The notes under the pieces are model-generated. The model did not search any database. It worked only from the letters and a program-made list of their open reading frames with translations, and was not told the DNA's origin. 22,896 nt of DNA, taken from the NCBI GenBank assembly GCA_000934385.1, contig KN880762.1, positions 1 through 22,896 on the forward strand. The letters are read 5' to 3'. The stretch's first letter is position 1. Every line of letters starts with the position of its first letter. Shown here in pieces: positions 16,889 through 22,896 of this stretch. The DNA comes from Cylindrobasidium torrendii FP15055 ss-10. Lineage: Eukaryota > Basidiomycota > Agaricomycetes > Agaricales > Physalacriaceae. The position numbers and the translations under genes were made by a program.

Positions 16889-19800
16889 ATGTCGCGCGCG
16901 CCCCCGTTCCCCACCCGGCGCGACCGGTCAGGCTCTGTCAGTAAACCGACAATATCTGCTCCGATTCCCGTTTCAAGCACGAGTACAATATCGACACGAC
17001 CGCTGCAGATCTCTCGACCACCATCGCGCGGGACTACGGCCAGCAGTAATGCATCTATCGCCAGTTCATCCAGGATGCCGCCTCCAAACAGTCTACCGGC
17101 AGGACCAACACGGCCACAGCGGTCAGAGCTCAGAAACCGCTCATCAAATGCAAATATTACGTCGGCAGCGTACTCTGAGAGTTCTGAACGGTCATCGTAT
17201 CGGGACTCGATGAGCACTACCACCACGTCGCGGTCAGACATCAGACAGAGGAACCAGTCTACGCCAAATAGCGCGCGACCGCCTCCGCAGCGGCTCAGGA
17301 GCGTGGATAGCAACAACAGTGATGCAACTTCTCCCGTGGCGCTATCGAGCGTAATATCTGCATTCCGGGTGGCAGGACGCGAACGCTCAAGGACGAATGG
17401 GAGTGACGATTTCGAGTACTACAAGGAGAAGCAGGCGGAGAAGGAGGCAGAGCAGCTCAGACAGCAGCGCATACGCGAGAAGGCTCCTGGAAGGAGGATG
17501 AATGGCAAAGCCAAGGCGGGTGATATTGATGGTGCGTGGTGTGCACAGGGCCCTGGAAACTGTCATTAATGACTTTCAGCCGTCCTTGACCAAATTCGCG
17601 AAGAGTGGGAGTTTGTGATTGACACAGAGGTGCGTCGCGTTCAACAAAGCTACTGCAATCTCATATTTGCCTAGTTCAATCCCGTTGACTTGGCTCTGCA
17701 ACTCCTGGATGACTCTTCCGTGGGCAAGGATATCGATTCGTTCACCCAAACCAAACGGATGTTGGGCAATGCTCTCAAAGGATCCGTGGACAGTGCGTAG
17801 TTGACTGTCGCGCTAAATTGGAGCCAACACGTCGACAGAACACTACCAGGCCTTTGCGAATGCTACTACCCACCATAGCACCCTCCTCAATCACCTTACG
17901 GTCACCCAGACCCAGATTGAAGACACCCGCGGCGCCCTGGTTGAAGCAAAAGAAGCACTTGGTAGTAAGCGTGCGGACCTTGTCCAGCTATGGTCGCGAG
18001 GGCAGGCGCTCGAGGAAATGATGCATATTCTGGATCAGATGTATGGATCCCATTTCACCCACTACCACTCGACTGACCTTACCGCAGCGAACACCTCAAA
18101 TCCATACCTGACCTTCTGGAGACCCTCGTTTCTGAGAAGCGGCTTCTTCAGGCATCCGTCCTTCTTGTGCGCAGCCTGAAAATCATCAACAAGCCCGAGA
18201 TGCTGGAGATTGGTGCGGTAGCCGACATTCGCAGCTACCTTGCGAGCCAGGAAACTGCCCTTCGCGAAATCCTGACCGACGAGCTGCACAACCACTTGTA
18301 TCTCAAATCGTTCTTATGCGAGTCTCGGTGGGCGGCCTATACACCAAACCAGCGGGCATGTGCGCACATTCTCAACTTCCATTAGCAACTGTGTCTGACT
18401 GATGTTCTGTAGTTTCGACAGTCGAGTTCGAGAAGGAAGGTCTGAAGCCGGTGGACACGGATTCGCCGCGGACCCGTTTGACGCGCTATTTGCACGAACT
18501 AGAAGTGCGACCCAACGACCCACCGCACGACCTGGACGATCCGAACGCCAAACCAGAGTTGATGACAGCTGGAATGCCCAGCCTGCCTTCATCATCGACT
18601 GTCAACCCAGAAGCAGACTCGTTCACTTACATGGAAAACATCCTCGAGTCTCTTGCTGTACTCAGTCGACTAGGCAGCGCCTTGGACAACGTCGCGCAGC
18701 GCGTTGCGATTGAAGTCTTTAACCTAGTCGAGGGTACCCTTGAGGAGGTGTCTGAAAGGGCGGAGTACGGCAAGCGAGGGTCGATGCACACCATTCTCAA
18801 CAACCATGCGCGGCAGATTGGCGTTTATACCTTTGTGGGCGCGGACATCACGGCTGTTATGGGGAGCAAAATGGGTGGTACAAAGACATACTTGAATCCG
18901 AGTGTGCTTAGGCTGGCGGCGCTCGAGAGTATGGCGAAGCGGGTGGATCACGAGGTGTTGAAGGATTTCTTTTGGACGTTGTATAGTAAGATGGATGCGG
19001 TTGCGCAGGGATTCAGGGTGGTGTATGAGGTTGCAAACCGGATTGGATCAGTAAGTGTATTGCATGGCTTGTTGAGGATGTACTAAAGGTATGATGTAGC
19101 GGCATAACTTCAAGGATGCATCTGGTGCAAAGCCTGGCGCCTTGTTCCCTCTCTCGGATATATGGCTTTCTGTGCAAGCAGAGGTGCGCCATTCAGCTCT
19201 TCCAAGCTAACCGTTCCCTGACAGCATATAGATTCGCACCCTACTTCATGATTACCTGACTAACGAAGAACAAGGCGCTGTATCTGGGCGAAATCCTGTT
19301 TCCTCGATCAACGAGATTCTGCGAGACGGGCGCTTCACTCGAGATCGTACCAAAGTGGGCACAATACATAGATCCTCAGACATATACTCAAAACTCATTC
19401 AGGCTGTTTTCCGCTTTGGTGATACCGACGCGAAGCTGATGAACAAGGTTCTTCGGCCACACGAGGACCAATTACACCGTGTCATCAAAGACACCATGCC
19501 TGGTCTGGTACAAGGCGCTGCAGAAATAACCAACCAAACGCAAGTGATGCTGTCCACCATTGGCACCGACGACCGGTTACAACAAGCGCAACACCATCGT
19601 ACGCTGATTGAGCCGGACACGTTCCATGTCGCGGTGCTGTTCGAGCCGACATTGGCTTTCTTGTCGCGGGTTACGCAGATTCTGCCGCCAGGGTTTGAGG
19701 GGACACGAGATTCGAGTACTGTCCTGGATGACTTTGTTCTGAAGTTCTATTTACCGCAGCTGGAGGAGAAGGTGGAGACGTTGTTCCATGAGGCAGTCAA

Positions 19801-21381
19801 TGGTATATTCTCTTTTTTGGACGTCGTTGAATCTGCTATTTTGACAACATTCCTGTAGGCCCCGACGCATTCCAACCTGACCCTTTGTCTGACAGGCTCG
19901 CGCCTGAGCCGTTGGCGAAGGCGTCCACACAGCTTATGGCGCTCATCAACTCGCTCTGCGCAATGCTACAGACAACGCCTTTCCATAGGGAGAACTACTC
20001 GCGCCTAATCCTTGGCGTCATTGTCAAGTTCTACAAGCAGTCCAGCAACCGTTTCCAGGAGTTAGTTTCTGACCATGCCGGAGAGGTGAGGATGCCGCTG
20101 GCGGTGCTGTGGAGCCAGAAGGGTGAGATGGGACATTGCTTGAAAGAGCTCTGGGAGACGGTGGATGAGGGGGTGGGGGATAAGACGGAGAAGTTGTGTC
20201 GGCAGGAGACGCAGATGGAGATTGGCTTTCTTGGGGAGGGGACTGTGGAGAAGAGTGATTTGTTGCCGTCGACGAGGAATTTGGCGTCTTTGGCTATCCT
20301 GTACCGGAGTTTGGTAAGTGCTTGTGTTCATGAAGGCATGAAAGGGTTTGTGCTGATATACTTTTGTGTAGGCCTGGTTTGCCACTGAGATTACGAGGCT
20401 CAAGAGTCAAACTCTGGAGCCTAGTAGTCCCACGGTAGAGGAGCCTATGTCTGCGGTGTCGGATGTTGCGTTTGACGATATCTCCCCGGTGCCGCCAAGT
20501 GATGGGGCATTAAGCCTGCCATTAACGAGGGAGATGCTTGAGTGCGTTCTTCGAGCCATTGATATTGATTCTACTAAAGCTAATGCCTCGAAATAGACGG
20601 TTCCAGTCATTACTAGAAACATACCAGATGTTGGGCGAGTTGGTCATGCATACCATCCGGATTGACATTCGGTGTCGAGCTATGCATTTCTTGAATCTCT
20701 CGATGAGATATGTGCGTCTGCGACCTTTTGACTTGCTAGTGATCAGAAGTTGACCGATCCGTAGGGCAACTACTCGATGGAGCAGGAGGCTAGCGAGCCT
20801 GATCCTCACATTGTCGACCTTAACTTGGAGTTGGCGGAGTGTGATGCATATATTAGTAGTAGCTTGCCGCCTCATGCACGAAAGTGAGTTCCTTCAATCC
20901 TTTCTCGTACATGACTCTGACATGTCTTCTTTAGCTTCATCTTCGTTGGTCTTGCAGAGATTATGGAACACATTTTGATATCGGGCGCGCGACATCTAGG
21001 ACTCGCCTCCAAGTTTGGTATCAAGAAGATGATGCGAAATATACTAGCCTTGCAGCAGGCGGTCAAAGCCATCACGGACGACGAGAACAGTGATTTCAAA
21101 AGAGCGAAGGCGTACTATTCCATGTACGCTGCGGGCCCACAAGTACGTGATCTCCATGTGTTGGTAAATACGTTGCTAACATAGCCACACAGGCCATGCT
21201 GGCGAGCGTTCGCAAAAAGCAAGAGTTTGCATTCGACGACTATTTGACGATGCTGCGATTGCAATGCGGGGTTGAGCTATCGCCAGATAACAAGCGTGCG
21301 TCGGCGATGGGGAACCGGGACTACAGCATGTATGTTATAGATCTTCACGGACTGGAAATGGATAACTTCGCGGCACTCTAA
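16889..21381 (+). CDS. SEC8: Exocyst complex component Sec8, 1277 aa
   Basis: Fourteen exons: 16889-17531, 17580-17629, 17675-17792, 17839-18040, 18088-18359, 18413-19050, 19100-19183, 19232-19802, 19859-20313, 20372-20541, 20597-20711, 20765-20883, 20935-21142 and 21193-21381; introns are 45-58 nt and phases close on 3834 nt. The first 190 residues are Ser/Pro/Thr/Arg-rich and probably disordered, followed by a charged helix (YYKEKQAEKEAEQLRQQR). The conserved Sec8 N-terminal domain then begins (AVLDQIREEWEFVIDTEFNP, LALQLLDDSSVGKDIDSF) and extends to ESRWAAYTPNQRAF. The long helical body includes NILESLAVLSRLGSALDNVA and ends GLEMDNFAAL. Sec8 is a subunit of the eight-part exocyst that tethers secretory vesicles at sites of polar growth such as the hyphal tip. 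No damage was found. Confidence 0.93.
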
Positions 21382-21716
21382 TGCTTACAGACGGGGGCGC
21401 CTTAATACGTACAGACGCAGTGGTACAGTATTTGAGCTACGTTACGGTCATGTACTTTTGAATTTCTTTTGTCCTTGTGTTGTTGCTTCTCCGCTACTGT
21501 AGCTATTTATCATGTATGATACCCGTGGAGGAAAACAATAGCTGGAAGAGATATGCCGCTCGATTGCAACGTCCGAGGGGACGACAATCCTGACCGCCAC
21601 GACCATGCCGGGTCAAAAGTGAGCCCAAGTGATGTCAGAGGGCCTATCAAGTGATGGCTTGGGCTTTGGCCTATTTGCTTCCTTCTCTTTCTTCCACCAT
21701 CGTCGAGACTACAACT
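21382..21716 (+). promoter_or_regulatory. Intergenic region with pyrimidine-rich tract before the hydrolase gene
   Basis: The spacer contains the 3' side of SEC8 and the promoter of the next gene. A CT-rich tract at about 21670-21698 just before the ATG at 21717 resembles the pyrimidine tracts near many fungal transcription starts. No gene is supported. Confidence 0.35.
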
Positions 21717-22896
21717 ATGGCTGCAGTACAAATCGAAAAGGTCGCCTCGAACAAGACGTTCGGCGGAGAGTTGACGAAATATAAGTTCAAGGTGGGCTGA
21801 ACTGTTTCGACGCCTTGCGATCTATCTGATCAGTTGGTTCTCCAGTCTGCCGCTCTTGGAGGCCTCTCTGCCAATTTCAATCTGTTTGTTCCCGGGAATG
21901 CCAGTGCTACGAACAAGGTCCCAGTACTGGTGTATCTTGCCGGTCTGACGTGCACCGAGGACAATGGGTATGTCTCGACCGCTGTGTCACCACTTCCCTA
22001 TTCGGTAATGCTAACAAACGCGTGCAGCGCCCAGAAGGGTGGATTCTTCGGCCCAGCGGCGGAACACGGTCTTGCCATCCTCTTTCCTGATACCTCCCCG
22101 CGTGGAGCCGGTATCGACGGCGAGGAGCCAGACTGGGACTTTGGAACTGGCGCTGGTTTCTACCTGAATGCGACCAGCCCGAAGTATGCGAAGAACTATA
22201 ACATGTACACGCATGTTACGCTGGAGCTCCCACAAGTCATCGAAAGTGCTGGGATTCCCATTGTGCGTTCGCACCAAGAACTGCTTAGGTTGTCGCGCTA
22301 ATGGGAAACGCAGGATTGGAATCGCCAGTCCGTGTTTGGGCATAGCATGGGCGGACATGGCGCATTGACGATCTACTTGACTTCTGCTAAACAGTACAAG
22401 TCTGCGTCGGCGTTTGCTCCCATTAGCAACCCAACAAAGTGTCCTTGGGGAGAGAAGGCATTCACGGGGTACCTCCAAGGGGGCGTCGAGGAGGCGAAGC
22501 CCCAATACGATGCTACAGAGCTCATTTCCAAGCGCACTGAGCCGGTGAACCTGCTCGTGGACTATGTGCGTACCGGTTTCACCACGTATTGGAGGGAACC
22601 TGACAGTCAATAGGGCACGGGCGACAACTTCTACAAACAAGGCCAGCTTTTGCCTGAGAACTTCTTGGAGGCTGCGCGGAAAGCAGGCCACGGTGAGACG
22701 GAGCTCACTGTCCGTGCGCAGGACGGGTATGACCACAGTTATTTCTTCGTGAGTGCTATTAGCAGGCGCTCTGGCAACGTTCCTCATCGACATGGCAGAT
22801 CTCCACTTTCGCAGCGGATCACATCAATTGTATGTCGTTGGGAACCTCTTCTTGCCTTGAAGCTCACAGTTTTGCAGTCCACGCGAAGTTCCTCAA
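21717..22896 (+). CDS. S-formylglutathione hydrolase (esterase D family), 3' end beyond window
   Basis: Seven exons are visible: 21717-21791, 21846-21967, 22028-22262, 22314-22565, 22614-22748, 22799-22829 and 22878 to the edge, giving about 289 residues. The family is usually about 280-300 residues, so only a few are missing. The protein starts MAAVQIEKVASNKTFGGEL. Conserved parts are YLAGLTCTEDNGAQKGGFF, the DTSPRG segment and the elbow FGHSMGGHGAL with catalytic Ser155. The other likely triad members are Asp232 (GTGDNF) and His269 (GYDHSYFF). The enzyme hydrolyses S-formylglutathione to glutathione and formate, the last cytosolic step of glutathione-dependent formaldehyde removal. In a wood- or litter-decaying fungus this would help deal with formaldehyde from lignin or methanol breakdown (inference). 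Confidence 0.93.

Noticed and set aside
16858..17316. 152-codon minus-strand frame
   Set aside because: Antisense of the low-complexity Sec8 N-terminus; a long frame is expected by composition.
22011..22793. 260-codon minus-strand frame
   Set aside because: It is the antisense of conserved S-formylglutathione hydrolase exons; the plus strand carries the catalytic motifs and consistent introns.
1..22896. Search for RNA genes, CRISPR arrays, toxin, viral or defence genes
   Set aside because: No tRNA cloverleaf, rRNA segment, regular repeat-spacer array or recognisable gene of these kinds was seen by eye; covariance-model searches such as tRNAscan-SE were not possible.

Overview
The window looks like a piece of an Agaricomycete (mushroom-forming basidiomycete) chromosome. 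The reasons are closely packed genes on both strands, many short introns (42-60 nt) in the housekeeping genes, intronless F-box/leucine-rich-repeat-like genes in tandem, and a basidiomycete-style Zn2Cys6 regulator. Species and family cannot be settled from the sequence alone. I found no rRNA, tRNA, CRISPR, plasmid or viral features.

Layout. (1) Bases 1-4058, minus strand: three tandem F-box genes of one subfamily (subfamily I). The first is cut by the window edge, the second is interrupted by a 194-bp inverted-repeat mobile element, and the third is intact. (2) Bases 4822-8703: a five-exon REEP/DP1 ER-shaping protein gene (minus), divergent from a 12-exon Zn2Cys6 transcription factor gene (plus); their ATGs are 163 bp apart. 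(3) Bases 8996-14830: four more F-box genes. Three form a second subfamily (minus, plus, minus; the last has an in-frame stop) and one belongs to subfamily I (plus). (4) Bases 15411-22896: conserved genes, namely a lipid-droplet-associated hydrolase (minus), the exocyst subunit Sec8 (plus, 14 exons) and S-formylglutathione hydrolase (plus, cut by the right edge a few residues before its expected end).

Exon structures were derived by hand from reading frame, GT/AG borders and expected family sequence. All phases close: 214 aa for the REEP protein, 773 aa for the transcription factor, 315 aa for the hydrolase and 1277 aa for Sec8.

The housekeeping genes act in separate processes (ER shape, transcription, lipid droplets, exocytosis, formaldehyde detoxification) and are not a pathway cluster. 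The seven F-box genes are the accessory part: paralogous, partly decaying, with a shared upstream element in subfamily I. The most notable items are the element insertion whose empty site is confirmed by a paralogue, the conserved subfamily I upstream element, and an 8-nt microexon that supplies the first zinc-binding cysteine of the transcription factor. I did not find a clearly new defence or biosynthetic system.
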